From positions 1 to 64,000 of the forward strand of contig CADAQX010000015.1 in assembly GCA_902790215.1 (NCBI GenBank): a DNA stretch of 64,000 nucleotides. The letters run 5' to 3'. The translations under genes and the position numbers were made by a program. The notes under the pieces were generated by a model, which was not told the origin of the DNA, did no database searches, and was given only the letters and a program-made list of their open reading frames with translations. Origin of the DNA: an uncultured Bacteroidota bacterium (GTDB lineage Bacteria; Bacteroidota; Bacteroidia; Bacteroidales; P3). Below are positions 49,177 through 58,198 of the stretch, one piece after another. Numbering within the stretch: the first letter of the stretch is position 1; the number at the start of each line of letters is the position of its first letter.

Positions 49177-49725
49177 CTAATTCCTATCAGCGCTGTCGTT
49201 CAACTCTTCCGACAGCTTCTGGTATTTGTCGGCCAAGTCGTCCTTGCCCATATCCCTGTAGACCATGCTGAGATAGCTTGCTGCCGTGAAGTCTTCCTCG
49301 TCTTCTTCCAAGGCTTTCAGATAGCATTGCTCTGCCTCTTCATAGCGATGCATATTCCCAAAGGCAATGCCCCGCTGGCACTGCACACCATAAAAGTCAG
49401 GCATCAGTTCGAGCACCTTGTCAAAAACCTGCAGGGCACTGGTGAACATTTCCATAGCCTTCGGCACTTCCACAGTCAAATGCTCAGGCTCACCCTCAGC
49501 TTCGGGGTTCGCCTCATAGTATTCCAACGCGGCCTTCTCAAAAGCCATGTCAATATACTGCAGTCCCGCCTGGTTGTGCGCAAGGCCTAACTCGAACCAG
49601 AGTTCCGCATCGTCAGGCATGCGTTCTATCTCTTTTTTAAGCCTTTGCACATCGGCATTACCATTCTGGTACAACTGCTCCATACGCTCATCGAGCATCT
49701 TTATCATAGTCGGTCTGTCAAGCAT
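49177..49725 (-). CDS. Tetratricopeptide-repeat protein
   Basis: A 182-residue soluble protein with about three TPR units (DAELWFELGLAHNQAGLQYI; MPDFYGVQCQRGIAFGNMHR; EEDFTAASYLSMVYRDMGKD). It probably forms a binding scaffold. Start at 49725 (MLDRPTMIKM): the -7 box of the gene lies at 49747-49754, so the longer frame from 49749 would begin before transcription. It is followed by the BI-1 gene. Confidence 0.82.
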   Translation of the reverse strand: MLDRPTMIKMLDERMEQLYQNGNADVQRLKKEIERMPDDAELWFELGLAHNQAGLQYIDMAFEKAALEYYEANPEAEGEPEHLTVEVPKAMEMFTSALQVFDKVLELMPDFYGVQCQRGIAFGNMHRYEEAEQCYLKALEEDEEDFTAASYLSMVYRDMGKDDLADKYQKLSEELNDSADRN

Positions 49726-49746
49726 AGCTGTTCGTGATTTTATTTG

Positions 49747-49754
49747 CAAAGATA
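49747..49754 (-). promoter_or_regulatory. -7 box of the TPR/BI-1 unit
   Basis: The minus strand reads TATCTTTG followed by C, after TTTTTTCG. It decides the start codon of the TPR gene. Confidence 0.6.
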
Positions 49755-49781
49755 CGAAAAAAATTCAATACTCCAACATTC

Positions 49782-50600
49782 TTACATATATCCCTTCACA
49801 TCCCCATAGTCCATATCATCCACCAGCACGCGGCCTTTGGTCACATGTCCCAAGAAACAGCAGTTGATACGGGCCTCGTCCATCTTGAGCAGAAAGAAAT
49901 CGTCGTGCCGCTCGGGCAGCGAGACAATAAAGCGCCCTTCTTCCTCGCCGAAGAGGAAAGCGTCAAGACGGATTTCACGGCATGTGAGGATGTCGAACCC
50001 CACCTTCCCGCCACTGCCCCGCACCAGAGTGGCGAAAAGGCCTCCCTGCCCCACGGGACGGAGGGAGGTGATAACCTCGCCGTCCAGCAGACTGCCGAGA
50101 ATGAGACGCAGGTACTCCATGTCCTCTTCCACTGTGGTCATCTTGACGGGGTCGGCCACGATGTGGAGACAGCGACGGGCGTACTCCGAGTCGAGGAACT
50201 GGGTACTGACATTGCCCACCATATAGAGCAGTTCGCTGCGCGAGAAATGGGCTGCACCGGGCTCATCGCCTTGCCGGGAATCGGTGTTTTGCATGAGCTC
50301 GTGAGCCAAGGCGATACAATCCTTCACGCGAGGTTCGCGGATATCCTTGTGGGTGGTGTCGGTGCCGGTATAGAGATACTCATGCTTTTCCACCACATGA
50401 TGCTGCCCTTTGAGCCAGCCATAGAGGCTCTGCTGCTTTCCGTTAGCCTCCCACATGGCCAGCAGGGTACTCAGTTCCTGCACAGTAGGCATACGACCAA
50501 TGATGCCCATCACCTCTTCATAGGCGGGCTGGCTAATGCCCATGGCCTCCATCATTTCGGGGGAGACCAGTTCTTCATTCTGTATGCTGTCAGTGCTCAT
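49782..50600 (-). CDS. Mini-PurL-like protein (AIR-synthase-related), probably not an enzyme
   Basis: A protein of about 272 residues (280 if the ATG at 50624 is used). The N-terminal part, MGIIGRMPTVQELSTLLAMW, matches the start of formylglycinamidine ribonucleotide synthetase PurL (GRxPTxxEL...MW), but the expected MWSEHCSYK reads MWEANGKQQSLYG. The C-terminal part (LFGEEEGRFIVSLPERHDDF and CCFLGHVTKGRVLV) resembles the PurL AIRS_C end. The ATP-binding core between them is gone. It may be a regulatory or structural relic of PurL. The match is by eye and the call is moderate. Confidence 0.55.
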   Translation of the reverse strand: MSTDSIQNEELVSPEMMEAMGISQPAYEEVMGIIGRMPTVQELSTLLAMWEANGKQQSLYGWLKGQHHVVEKHEYLYTGTDTTHKDIREPRVKDCIALAHELMQNTDSRQGDEPGAAHFSRSELLYMVGNVSTQFLDSEYARRCLHIVADPVKMTTVEEDMEYLRLILGSLLDGEVITSLRPVGQGGLFATLVRGSGGKVGFDILTCREIRLDAFLFGEEEGRFIVSLPERHDDFFLLKMDEARINCCFLGHVTKGRVLVDDMDYGDVKGYM

Positions 50601-50782
50601 GCTGGGTAGTCTTATGGAAAACAATAACGAGCACTCCTGTTATTTATTGCCTTGGCGAGCGTATCTGCATCACCATAGATTCAACATTTCGGTGCTTTGC
50701 AGCGGATTTATTTTACATCTGCTACAATAAATAAAAAGAAAACACGTTTTAGTAAGGCATATTTAATAACAAGTAAGCACAC

Positions 50783-52267
50783 ATGAAGAAACATCTCACA
50801 CTACTCGCAGCCGCGCTGCTGCTTTCTCTCTCGGCCTTTGCACAGGCCGACAAGGCTAAGTATTATATCGAAGGCCAGCTGGCCACACCCACAAAAACCG
50901 GCCAGCCCTGGAAACTGTATAACATCCGCAGCCAGGGCATCAGCTTTACGGACAATGACACCATCTACGGCCACGACACCGACAAGGGCGTGCAGCTGGT
51001 GTTCGACCACGCCGCCACAACCCACCCGCAGGGCTTCGGCTGCGGCATGAAATTCTACCGCTGGCAGAACAACAGCGGCCGCTGGCAGGTGGACAGCGAG
51101 GTGGAGGACGCGCAGGCCGCATTCTCTCAGCAGAAAGTCATGAGCATCATGCTGGTGTTAGACTGCAGCTCCTCTATTGGTTCATCGGACTTTGTAAAAC
51201 TGAAAAACGCTGCCAAGCAGTTCATTGATGTCATCATCGACAAGTCAAGCGACGGCAATGTGCATATCGGCATCGTGGGGTTCAACTCGATGCGCAACAC
51301 CCGCACCTTCGACCTGCGTCCGCTGACAAAGGATAGCCGCAAAGAGATGTTCCAGTTTATCGACACCCTGCAGCTTAACAACCGCACGGCGTTCTACTAT
51401 GCCATCAACAAGGGCTTGGACAACATCAAGAGCTATGTGGCCAAACTGAAGATAAGCAAGGACAAGAAATACGACGGCAACTATGTGATTGCCTTCACCG
51501 ACGGCTACGACAACGACTCGTTTGACCCCAAAATCGGCAAAGCCGCTGAGGGAACCGAACACCGCTACTTCCAGCATGTAAACCAGCGCATCCTGAAGGA
51601 GAAGATTGGCGGAGCGCCTATCGAGAGCTACGTGCTGGCCATCCGTGGCAACGACGTAGACCGCAACAACACCGAGTTCGAGCGGGTGCTGAGCAGTCTG
51701 TCCCACAATGCCTCGGGCGACAAATTCTACTCCCTCCAGAACTTTGACAAGCTGCAAGCTGCCTTCGAGGAGATTGGCACCAATCTTATCAACAAGTGGC
51801 AGAGCATCTACTGCTACATCCCCCGCGGCTACGACGGCCGTGTGCGCTGGACAATAGAATGCGGCGATGTGGCCCGCAAGTTCTTCATGGGTGTCAACGG
51901 CAGCATTGGCAAACTGTGGTACCCCAACATAGAAGGACGGAGTTGCGCCATGTTGGGAATTGGTCTGGACATGACATTCCCCGTGACCGACCTCATTTCA
52001 GTAGGCGGATATGTAGAGCTCAACACCACACGCGGCGTAGGATTTGCCTTCACCCCCACCGTGGCCTTCTCCTTCCCGAACAACAGCGCCATTATGCTGG
52101 GCATCGGCTACAGGGGCACCGACCACTTTGAGAGCAACGGGTTCCTGATGCGTGCGGCCTATAAGATGACCAACCCGTGGTATATCACTGCCACCTACTC
52201 AGTAGGTCGCGGCAACACATTCATGGTTGGCGTGGGCTACACCATCTTCGGCCGTAAGACGGAATAA
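50783..52267 (+). CDS. Exported von Willebrand factor A domain protein
   Basis: A 494-residue protein with a signal peptide (ends near LSAFAQ). The VWA domain covers about 115-340: MIDAS residues in LVLDCSSSIGSSDF (DxSxS), a Thr-region NNRTAFYYAI and AFTDGYDND. The C-terminal third (about 390-494) has alternating strands (YVELNTTRGVGFAFTPTVAF, SVGRGNTFMVGVGYTIFG) like an outer-membrane barrel end. It probably acts in metal-dependent adhesion at the surface. It stands alone with no close partner. Confidence 0.78.
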   Translation: MKKHLTLLAAALLLSLSAFAQADKAKYYIEGQLATPTKTGQPWKLYNIRSQGISFTDNDTIYGHDTDKGVQLVFDHAATTHPQGFGCGMKFYRWQNNSGRWQVDSEVEDAQAAFSQQKVMSIMLVLDCSSSIGSSDFVKLKNAAKQFIDVIIDKSSDGNVHIGIVGFNSMRNTRTFDLRPLTKDSRKEMFQFIDTLQLNNRTAFYYAINKGLDNIKSYVAKLKISKDKKYDGNYVIAFTDGYDNDSFDPKIGKAAEGTEHRYFQHVNQRILKEKIGGAPIESYVLAIRGNDVDRNNTEFERVLSSLSHNASGDKFYSLQNFDKLQAAFEEIGTNLINKWQSIYCYIPRGYDGRVRWTIECGDVARKFFMGVNGSIGKLWYPNIEGRSCAMLGIGLDMTFPVTDLISVGGYVELNTTRGVGFAFTPTVAFSFPNNSAIMLGIGYRGTDHFESNGFLMRAAYKMTNPWYITATYSVGRGNTFMVGVGYTIFGRKTE

Positions 52268-52285
52268 CTACATAGCCATACAGCC

Positions 52286-52741
52286 ATGGAAGCAAAGGAC
52301 ATTCGCTGGTTGCAGCGGTTTGAGAACTACCGTAACGCTTTGGGACGCCTGTCCTATGCCATAGATTTTCTAAACTGTGGTGTAGAACGTGACGAGAATG
52401 AAAGAGAATTGCTGATGACTGGCGCAATCAAGAACTTTGAACTCACATGGGAGCTATCCTGGAAAGTGATGAAAGACTACGCCGAGTATCAAGGATTCCA
52501 TGATATACGAGGCTCACGCGATGCTCTTAGAAAGGCATTCTCCATGGGGCTGATTACAGACGAACGATGGATGCAGTCAATTGAAGCCAGAAACACAACT
52601 TCGCACGATTACGACGAGGAAATATTAAATACTGTATTCGACTCCATCAAGTCAACATACTACCCGTTGTTCAAAGACTTTGAAAAAAAAATGCTTTCCA
52701 TTGCTGAACCCGAACTCCCCATGTCATGGCATACGGACTGA
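52286..52741 (+). CDS. HEPN-type (HI0074 family) partner of a minimal nucleotidyltransferase
   Basis: A 151-residue all-helical protein of the nucleotidyltransferase substrate-binding (HI0074) family. Conserved blocks are GAIKNFELTWELSWKVMKDY and RDALRKAFSMGLI; the HEPN-like RNase motif R-x4-H is Arg102-His107 in ARNTTSHDY. It overlaps the MNT gene by 16 bases. Such pairs act as toxin-antitoxin modules in some bacteria, where MNT modifies the HEPN protein. Base composition is more AT-rich than neighbours, a sign of transfer. Confidence 0.82.
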   Translation: MEAKDIRWLQRFENYRNALGRLSYAIDFLNCGVERDENERELLMTGAIKNFELTWELSWKVMKDYAEYQGFHDIRGSRDALRKAFSMGLITDERWMQSIEARNTTSHDYDEEILNTVFDSIKSTYYPLFKDFEKKMLSIAEPELPMSWHTD

Positions 52742-53043
52742 AAGAGAAAGAAATCGAAGGCTTACGCAACATCTTTTCTTCCAACTCACACGTGGAAAAA
52801 GCTATTCTCTTTGGCTCACGTGCAAAGGGTAACTACAAGCCCTTTTCTGACATAGACATCACTTTAGAGGGCGACAAATTAACCCATAAGGATTTGATGC
52901 AACTCTGTAGTGCCATCGACGACCTATTAATGCCCTACGAATTAGACTTAAGCCTGAAAAAGGACATCAAAAATACAGCCTTGCTGGAACATATCAACCG
53001 AGTAGGTATCGCGCTGTACACACGACAGCAGCCCTTGGCATAG
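52726..53043 (+). CDS. Minimal nucleotidyltransferase (MNT)
   Basis: A 105-residue protein of the DNA polymerase beta superfamily. The active site is LFGSRAKGNYKPFSDIDI: Gly30-Ser31 and Asp42/Asp44. It would transfer a nucleotide to the HEPN partner encoded just before. It has low G+C like its partner, with start codon inside the partner's gene. Pair function (antitoxin or enzyme) is inferred from the family. Confidence 0.83.
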   Translation: MAYGLKEKEIEGLRNIFSSNSHVEKAILFGSRAKGNYKPFSDIDITLEGDKLTHKDLMQLCSAIDDLLMPYELDLSLKKDIKNTALLEHINRVGIALYTRQQPLA

Positions 53044-53075
53044 ACATTGTAACAAGTGATCACATCATATTCCCA

Positions 53076-54263
53076 ATGAAACACTATAACATATTCCTAT
53101 TCCTTTTCACCATTTTAATTGCAACGGTTTCATGTACACGGGAGAACGACATCAATTCACCCGACACCCCGTCATCCGACATCTACATCACCGACTCGGT
53201 TCGCTATGCGGGGGATAAAATGACGGCCTACAACTTTGTGTACCCGTCCAAAGACCCCTATGGCAATCCCGTCGTCCTGTCTGCAACCATCACCATGGGC
53301 GACAGCGTCAAGAACAACCTGTCTGCCCTAGGGCTTGCACTGTACAATCACTTCACCATATACCGCGCCGACGAATGCCCCACAAAGGGGAAACTTGACA
53401 TCCAAAGACTGCTGGCACGCAGCCGCCTGATTACCATATCGCCCGACTACTACGGATTCGGCATCAGCGAGAAATACCATCAAGCCTACTGCATCTCGAG
53501 CGCAAATGCACAGAGCAGCGTGGATGCACTGCTTGCCGCCAAAAAGCTGCTCACCGGCATGGGCTACAAATGGGATGACAGGCTTTTCAACCTAGGCTAT
53601 TCGCAAGGGGCACACACCTCCATGGGTGTGGTAAGGCTGGTGGATACGAAGTACCCTGACATCCATATCACTCAGACATATGCCGGTGCAGGTTCCTACG
53701 ACATACCGGAGACCTACAGGCAGTTCATCAGCTACACCCTGGCAGGAATGCCCAGCACGGTAATCAGCGTGCTGCTGGCTTACAACGAATACGCACAGCT
53801 CGGGATACCCCGCGAGGAGATGTTTGTGGAACCCGTGCTGAGCCACATTGACGAATGGATTCTGTCCAAACGCTATAAACGGGAAGAGATCGACTCGTTG
53901 ATTGGCACACAGACCCTAACCGGATATATAGCCCCCTCACTGCTCGACACCAACACAAGTGTGTCACAGAAGGTCATTTCCGCGCTGGACAACGACAACC
54001 TTTGCAAGAACTGGACGCCAAGAAGGGACGAGAAGATATATCTTTTCCACAACACGCAGGACATCACTGTGCCTGTAGAGAATACGACCAACCTGTACCG
54101 GTATCTGACAAGCATGGGTGTGAGCGGTACAGAGATTGACACAGCCGACTACGGCAGTTCTCCTTTGCTTCCTGCCCACGAAATGGGGGCCATGTTCTTT
54201 ATGAAGGGGTGCGTGGACCGCATGAGCGCAATCATGGGCGTGGCACCCTGGAGCATATTCTGA
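53076..54263 (+). CDS. Lipoprotein alpha/beta hydrolase (secretory lipase-like)
   Basis: A 395-residue lipoprotein (lipobox IATVSC near residue 20). The alpha/beta-hydrolase fold shows SPDYYGFGIS as the oxyanion region, the nucleophile elbow LGYSQGAHTS and a late His in LLPAHEMGAMFF. Asp candidates lie in HNTQDITVP. It most resembles secretory lipase/esterase proteins; the substrate is unknown. It follows the MNT gene by 32 bases, but the difference in base composition argues against a shared origin. Confidence 0.78.
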   Translation: MKHYNIFLFLFTILIATVSCTRENDINSPDTPSSDIYITDSVRYAGDKMTAYNFVYPSKDPYGNPVVLSATITMGDSVKNNLSALGLALYNHFTIYRADECPTKGKLDIQRLLARSRLITISPDYYGFGISEKYHQAYCISSANAQSSVDALLAAKKLLTGMGYKWDDRLFNLGYSQGAHTSMGVVRLVDTKYPDIHITQTYAGAGSYDIPETYRQFISYTLAGMPSTVISVLLAYNEYAQLGIPREEMFVEPVLSHIDEWILSKRYKREEIDSLIGTQTLTGYIAPSLLDTNTSVSQKVISALDNDNLCKNWTPRRDEKIYLFHNTQDITVPVENTTNLYRYLTSMGVSGTEIDTADYGSSPLLPAHEMGAMFFMKGCVDRMSAIMGVAPWSIF

Positions 54264-54288
54264 ATTTACAGAACACTCACAAAAATAT

Positions 54289-54319
54289 GCGGGCCGCACC
54301 ATTGGCGCGGCCCGCTGCT
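54289..54319. terminator. Bidirectional terminator between the hydrolase gene and thrS
   Basis: GCGGGCCGC and GCGGCCCGC pair perfectly around nine bases. ATATTTTTG follows on the minus strand. Confidence 0.75.
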
Positions 54320-54340
54320 TTACATTGAAACTAGGTTTTC

Positions 54341-56302
54341 TTACTCAGCCTTGCGGATGGTCAGTTCCACACTTTTGGTGCGGATTTCCTTGCACAAGGC
54401 ATCGATGAACACATCGAGCTTCGACTGACCAAGGTCGCCGTCCTTGCGGTTCCACACGGCCACGAGACCCTCGTCCTGCTCCTTCTGTCCGATAAGGAGG
54501 GCATAGGGAATCTTCTGCATGCGGGTTTCGCGGAGCTTGTAGCCAATCTTCTCGCTGCGGCGGTCGAGGGTGGCCTCGATGCCGTTGCGCTGCAGCTCTG
54601 CAGTCACCTGCTCGGCATAGTCGAGGAACTTCTCGGAGATGGGAAGCACACGCACCTGCTCAGGAGCAAGCCAAGTGGGGAAGGCACCCTCATACTTCTC
54701 AATCAGCCAAGCCAGGGTGCGCTCGTAGCAGCCCATGCTGGTACGGTGGATAATGTAGGGGCGCTGACGGCTGCCGTCAGAGTCAATATAGTACATGTCG
54801 AAACGCTCGGCAATGAGGGCATCCCACTGAATGGTAATCATGGTGTCTTCCTTGCCATAGACATTCTTGGCATTGATATCCACTTTGGGGCCGTAGAAGG
54901 CTGCCTCTCCGACATCCTCGACAAAGGGGATGTTGAGGTCATTGAGGACGTCGCGGATATGTTGCTGGGTGGACTCCCAAGTCTCGGCATCGCCAATGTA
55001 CTTCTCGGTGTCTTCAGGATCCCATTTCGAGAGGTGGTAGGTCACATCGTCCTGCAGACCCAGTGTGGTGAGGCAATAGCGGGCAAGGTCAATGCAGCCC
55101 TTGAACTCCTCGACCATCTGGTCGGGACGCACAATCAGGTGGCCTTCGCTGATGGTGAACTGGCGCACACGGGTCAGGCCGTGCATCTCGCCGCTGTCCT
55201 CTTTGCGGAAGAGGGTCGAGGTCTCGCCATAGCGGCAGGGAAGGTCGCGGTAGGACTTCTGGCTGTTCTTATACACAAAGTACTGGAAGGGGCAGGTCAT
55301 GGGACGCATGGCCAGCACTTCCTTCTCGTCGTCGGGGTCGCCCATAATGAACATCTTGTCGCGGTAGTGATCCCAGTGGCCGGACAGCTTATAGAGGTCG
55401 CTCTTGGACATAAGCGGAGTCTTGGTGCGCATGTATCCGCGACGGGTTTCCTCGTCCTCAATCCAGCGCTGCAGCGTCTGCACAATCTTGGTGCCCTTGG
55501 GCATCAGCAGAGGCAGTCCCTGGCCGATGACATCAACCGTCGTGAAGATTTCAAGCTCGCGGCCAATCTTGTTGTGGTCGTGATTCTTGATGTCCTCGAG
55601 ATACTGTAGATAGCCGTCCAGCTCCTCTTTGGTGAAGAAAGCGGTGCCGTGGATACGGCTGAGCGACTTGTTCTTCTTGTCGCCGCGCCAGTAGGTGCTG
55701 GACGACGAGAGCAGTTTGAAGCCCTTGATGGGACGGGTGTTCAACAGGTGCGGGCCGCGGCAGAGGTCTACGAAATTGTTCTGCTGGTAGATAGTGATGG
55801 TCTCCCCTTCAGGGATAGCCTCGAGCAATTCCACCTTATAAGGCTCGTTGCGCTGGGTCATGATTTCCAACGCCTCGTTGCGGGTGACCTCCTTGCGCTC
55901 CAGACGGGTGGCGCGCTTGATAATGGATTTCATCTCTTTCTCTACTGCATCCAGGTCTTCGCGGCTGAAGGGGCGGAAGTCGAAGTCGTAGAAAAAGCCA
56001 TTATCCGTAGCCGGGCCAATGGTAATCTTTGCCTCGGGGAAGAGGTTCTGCACAGCCTCGGCCATGATGTGAGCCGTGGTGTGGCGCAGCACCGAGAGGC
56101 ACTCCTTATTGGATGTATCGAGCAGTTCAATGTCGCAATCGGCGGTGACGGTAGTTCGGAGATCGACCAGTGTGGGCTCGTTGTTAATCTTAGCCGCACA
56201 ATAATTGTTCAGACCATCCGGATTTACCATCTTGATGATGTCGATAATGGAGCACGGCTCCTGCAACGACACCTCGCCAAAGTTTTTGACATTTACTTTC
56301 AT
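54341..56302 (-). CDS. thrS: Threonyl-tRNA synthetase
   Basis: A 653-residue class II synthetase. A TGS domain (1-60) precedes the editing domain (about 65-240, with TTAHIMAEAV and FFYDFDFRP), the catalytic core (about 245-540, GPHLLNTRP, MRPMTCPFQY, the tripartite Cys/His zinc residues, and RTSMGCYERTLAWLIE) and the anticodon-binding domain. Full length. It has its own -7 box and lies after rplS, not before infC where it usually stands. Confidence 0.97.
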   Translation of the reverse strand: MKVNVKNFGEVSLQEPCSIIDIIKMVNPDGLNNYCAAKINNEPTLVDLRTTVTADCDIELLDTSNKECLSVLRHTTAHIMAEAVQNLFPEAKITIGPATDNGFFYDFDFRPFSREDLDAVEKEMKSIIKRATRLERKEVTRNEALEIMTQRNEPYKVELLEAIPEGETITIYQQNNFVDLCRGPHLLNTRPIKGFKLLSSSSTYWRGDKKNKSLSRIHGTAFFTKEELDGYLQYLEDIKNHDHNKIGRELEIFTTVDVIGQGLPLLMPKGTKIVQTLQRWIEDEETRRGYMRTKTPLMSKSDLYKLSGHWDHYRDKMFIMGDPDDEKEVLAMRPMTCPFQYFVYKNSQKSYRDLPCRYGETSTLFRKEDSGEMHGLTRVRQFTISEGHLIVRPDQMVEEFKGCIDLARYCLTTLGLQDDVTYHLSKWDPEDTEKYIGDAETWESTQQHIRDVLNDLNIPFVEDVGEAAFYGPKVDINAKNVYGKEDTMITIQWDALIAERFDMYYIDSDGSRQRPYIIHRTSMGCYERTLAWLIEKYEGAFPTWLAPEQVRVLPISEKFLDYAEQVTAELQRNGIEATLDRRSEKIGYKLRETRMQKIPYALLIGQKEQDEGLVAVWNRKDGDLGQSKLDVFIDALCKEIRTKSVELTIRKAE

Positions 56303-56361
56303 TGTTGTTTCTCCTTTATATATAATTTGTTAAGTAGAAGTTCCATTATTTATGTAATCTG

Positions 56362-56369
56362 CAAAGATA
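56362..56369 (-). promoter_or_regulatory. -7 box of thrS
   Basis: The minus strand reads TATCTTTG followed by C, about 60 bases before the start codon. Confidence 0.6.
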
Positions 56370-56424
56370 CGAATAAATCTCGATATAGTAAATATTTTCT
56401 CACCGTCTCTTGCCGACATTACGA

Positions 56425-56464
56425 AAAAGAAAGGACACCGCCCGAGAGGAGATGTCCTTTTTAA
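56425..56464 (-). terminator. Terminator after rplS
   Basis: AAAGGACA and TGTCCTTT pair round a 15-base loop; on the minus strand CTTTTTC follows. It separates the ribosomal protein unit from thrS. Confidence 0.7.
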
Positions 56465-56490
56465 CCAAGTGTATCGCGATGAGATAAGGA

Positions 56491-56811
56491 CTAACGTCTC
56501 TTCTCTTTAATACGGGCTTTCTTACCGGTAAGATTGCGCAGATAGAAGATTCTTGCACGGCGTACAGCGCCACGTTTGTTGACATCAATCTGCTCGATGA
56601 ACGGGCTGCAGATGGGGAATATACGCTCCACACCAACGCCGTTGGTAATCTTGCGGACAGTAAAGGTTTCAGTCGAACCACTTCCGCTGCGCTGCAACAC
56701 AACGCCCTGGAAGTTCTGGATACGTTCTTTGTTACCTTCTTTGATTTTGTAATGGACAGTGATGGTATCGCCAGCCTTGAATTCGGGGAACTCTTTATTT
56801 TCCCATGACAT
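56491..56811 (-). CDS. rplS: 50S ribosomal protein L19
   Basis: A 106-residue protein at the subunit interface. Family blocks are [30 protein letters not shown] and GVGVERIFP, followed by RRARIFYLR. Slightly shorter than in E. coli, normal for Bacteroidota. It follows rplT by 37 bases. Confidence 0.96.
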   Translation of the reverse strand: MSWENKEFPEFKAGDTITVHYKIKEGNKERIQNFQGVVLQRSGSGSTETFTVRKITNGVGVERIFPICSPFIEQIDVNKRGAVRRARIFYLRNLTGKKARIKEKRR

Positions 56812-56848
56812 GAAGTTTTTAAAGGTTAATCACTCAATTAATTTGGCC

Positions 56849-57196
56849 TTATTTCTTTACCATCTTGACAACAGCGGTGAAAGCCTCGGGATTGTTCATG
56901 GCCAGGTCGGCGAGAACTTTGCGGTTCAGCTCGATGTTGTTCTTGTGCAATTCGCCCATAAACACAGAATAGGAGATACCGTTGATGCGGCAACCGGCAT
57001 TGATACGGTTAATCCACAGTGCGCGGAACTCTCTTTTCTTATTCTTTCTGTCACGGTATGCGTAGGTCTGACCTTTTTCCCACTTGTTCTTGGCAACGGT
57101 CCAAACGTTTTTACCTCTACCCCAATAACCTTTGGTGCGGTTGAGGATTTTTTTTCTGCGAGCTCTGGAAGCTACAGCATTTACTGATCTTGGCAT
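56849..57196 (-). CDS. rplT: 50S ribosomal protein L20
   Basis: A 115-residue protein needed early in large-subunit assembly. It begins [18 protein letters not shown] and has [19 protein letters not shown]. In other bacteria L20 represses its own operon with infC; a binding structure in this leader was not identified. Confidence 0.97.
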   Translation of the reverse strand: MPRSVNAVASRARRKKILNRTKGYWGRGKNVWTVAKNKWEKGQTYAYRDRKNKKREFRALWINRINAGCRINGISYSVFMGELHKNNIELNRKVLADLAMNNPEAFTAVVKMVKK

Positions 57197-57274
57197 TTTC
57201 TTTAATTGTTTTTCATTTCAGCGGCAGCGTCGTGCGCTGCTCTTTTGTGCTCGAAATAATGGTTAATAACTCCG

Positions 57275-57469
57275 TTAAGCTAAAAGCATTCTTTTGACGC
57301 GCTTCTCGTCGTCGCGGCTCACCAGTGCGGTGTGGTCGAGATTACGTTTCTGCGTGGTCTCTTTCTTCGTCAGAATGTGACTGTGATAAGCATGCTTTCT
57401 CTTGATTTTGCCGGTGCCGGTGAAAGTGAAACGCTTTTTGGCAGCGGCCTTTGTTTTCATTTTAGGCAT
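57275..57469 (-). CDS. rpmI: 50S ribosomal protein L35
   Basis: A 64-residue basic protein, [20 protein letters not shown], with [14 protein letters not shown]. It lies between infC and rplT, the classic order. Confidence 0.96.
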   Translation of the reverse strand: MPKMKTKAAAKKRFTFTGTGKIKRKHAYHSHILTKKETTQKRNLDHTALVSRDDEKRVKRMLLA

Positions 57470-57518
57470 TACTTTACTGTTTTTTAAGTTAGACTATATT
57501 TACGATAAACTCGGTTTT

Positions 57519-58094
57519 CTACTTCTTGGGAGCGATAATCATCAGCATCCTTTTGCCTTCGAGGCGCGGCATGGCTTCCGGCTTGCCGTAATCCATCAAC
57601 GCCTCGGCGAACTTCAGCAACTGTGCCTCTCCCTGCTCCTTGTACACGATGGAACGGCCGCGGAAAAACACATCCACCTTCACTTTGTTACCCTCCTTGA
57701 GGAAACGCCTGGCGTGATTCAGCTTAAACTCAAAGTCGTGGTCGTCGGTCTGCGGACTCAGACGAATCTCTTTGATGACCACCTTGGTGGAATTGGCCTT
57801 GCGTTCCTTTTCTTTCTTCTTTTGTTCGTACAGGTACTTCTGGTATTCGATAATCCTGCACACAGGGGGATTTGCCGAGGGCGAAATCATCACCAAGTCT
57901 AGGCCTGCGTTGTACGCTTTGATCAACGCCTCTTTCGTGCTCATGATAGTAGGCTCCATACCATCCCCTACTACACGGACCATGGGGTCGATGATATGTT
58001 CATTGATCAAATGTTCTGCCTCTTTTTTTTGAGGTCCTTTTCCGCGTCCCTTGTTCTGATTATTGGGGGCGCCAGGGTTAAATGGTGCTGCTAT
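57519..58094 (-). CDS. infC: Translation initiation factor IF-3, with a likely ATA start
   Basis: A 191-residue factor that keeps 30S subunits free and checks the start codon. The N-terminal domain reads INEHIIDPMVRVVGDGMEPT; the C-terminal domain contains RRFLKEGNKVKVDVFFRGR. No ATG fits the N-terminus. The frame is open upstream of the TTG at 58010 and holds a 28-residue polar extension (AAPFNPGAPNNQNKGRGKGP). It begins at ATA (58092-58094), nine bases after an AGGAG box, and a stop lies in frame at 58106-58108. A rare start is the known hallmark of infC, since IF-3 rejects it and so limits its own synthesis. Confidence 0.88.
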   Translation of the reverse strand: MAAPFNPGAPNNQNKGRGKGPQKKEAEHLINEHIIDPMVRVVGDGMEPTIMSTKEALIKAYNAGLDLVMISPSANPPVCRIIEYQKYLYEQKKKEKERKANSTKVVIKEIRLSPQTDDHDFEFKLNHARRFLKEGNKVKVDVFFRGRSIVYKEQGEAQLLKFAEALMDYGKPEAMPRLEGKRMLMIIAPKK

Positions 58095-58103
58095 AGCTTG
58101 GTT

Positions 58104-58108
58104 CTCCT
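58104..58108 (-). promoter_or_regulatory. Shine-Dalgarno box that decides the infC start
   Basis: The minus strand reads AGGAG, nine bases before ATA. Strong boxes of this kind are rare in Bacteroidota, so its place here supports the ATA start. Confidence 0.65.
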
Positions 58109-58190
58109 ATGTTATTATTAATACTTAAAATACTTGTCTTCTGTACATTAAATTGATTTCAAATGCAATTTCCATTACATTTTGAGCATG

Positions 58191-58198
58191 CAAAAATA
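58191..58198 (-). promoter_or_regulatory. -7 box of the infC operon
   Basis: The minus strand reads TATTTTTG followed by C, giving a leader of about 90 bases before the ATA start. Confidence 0.55.
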
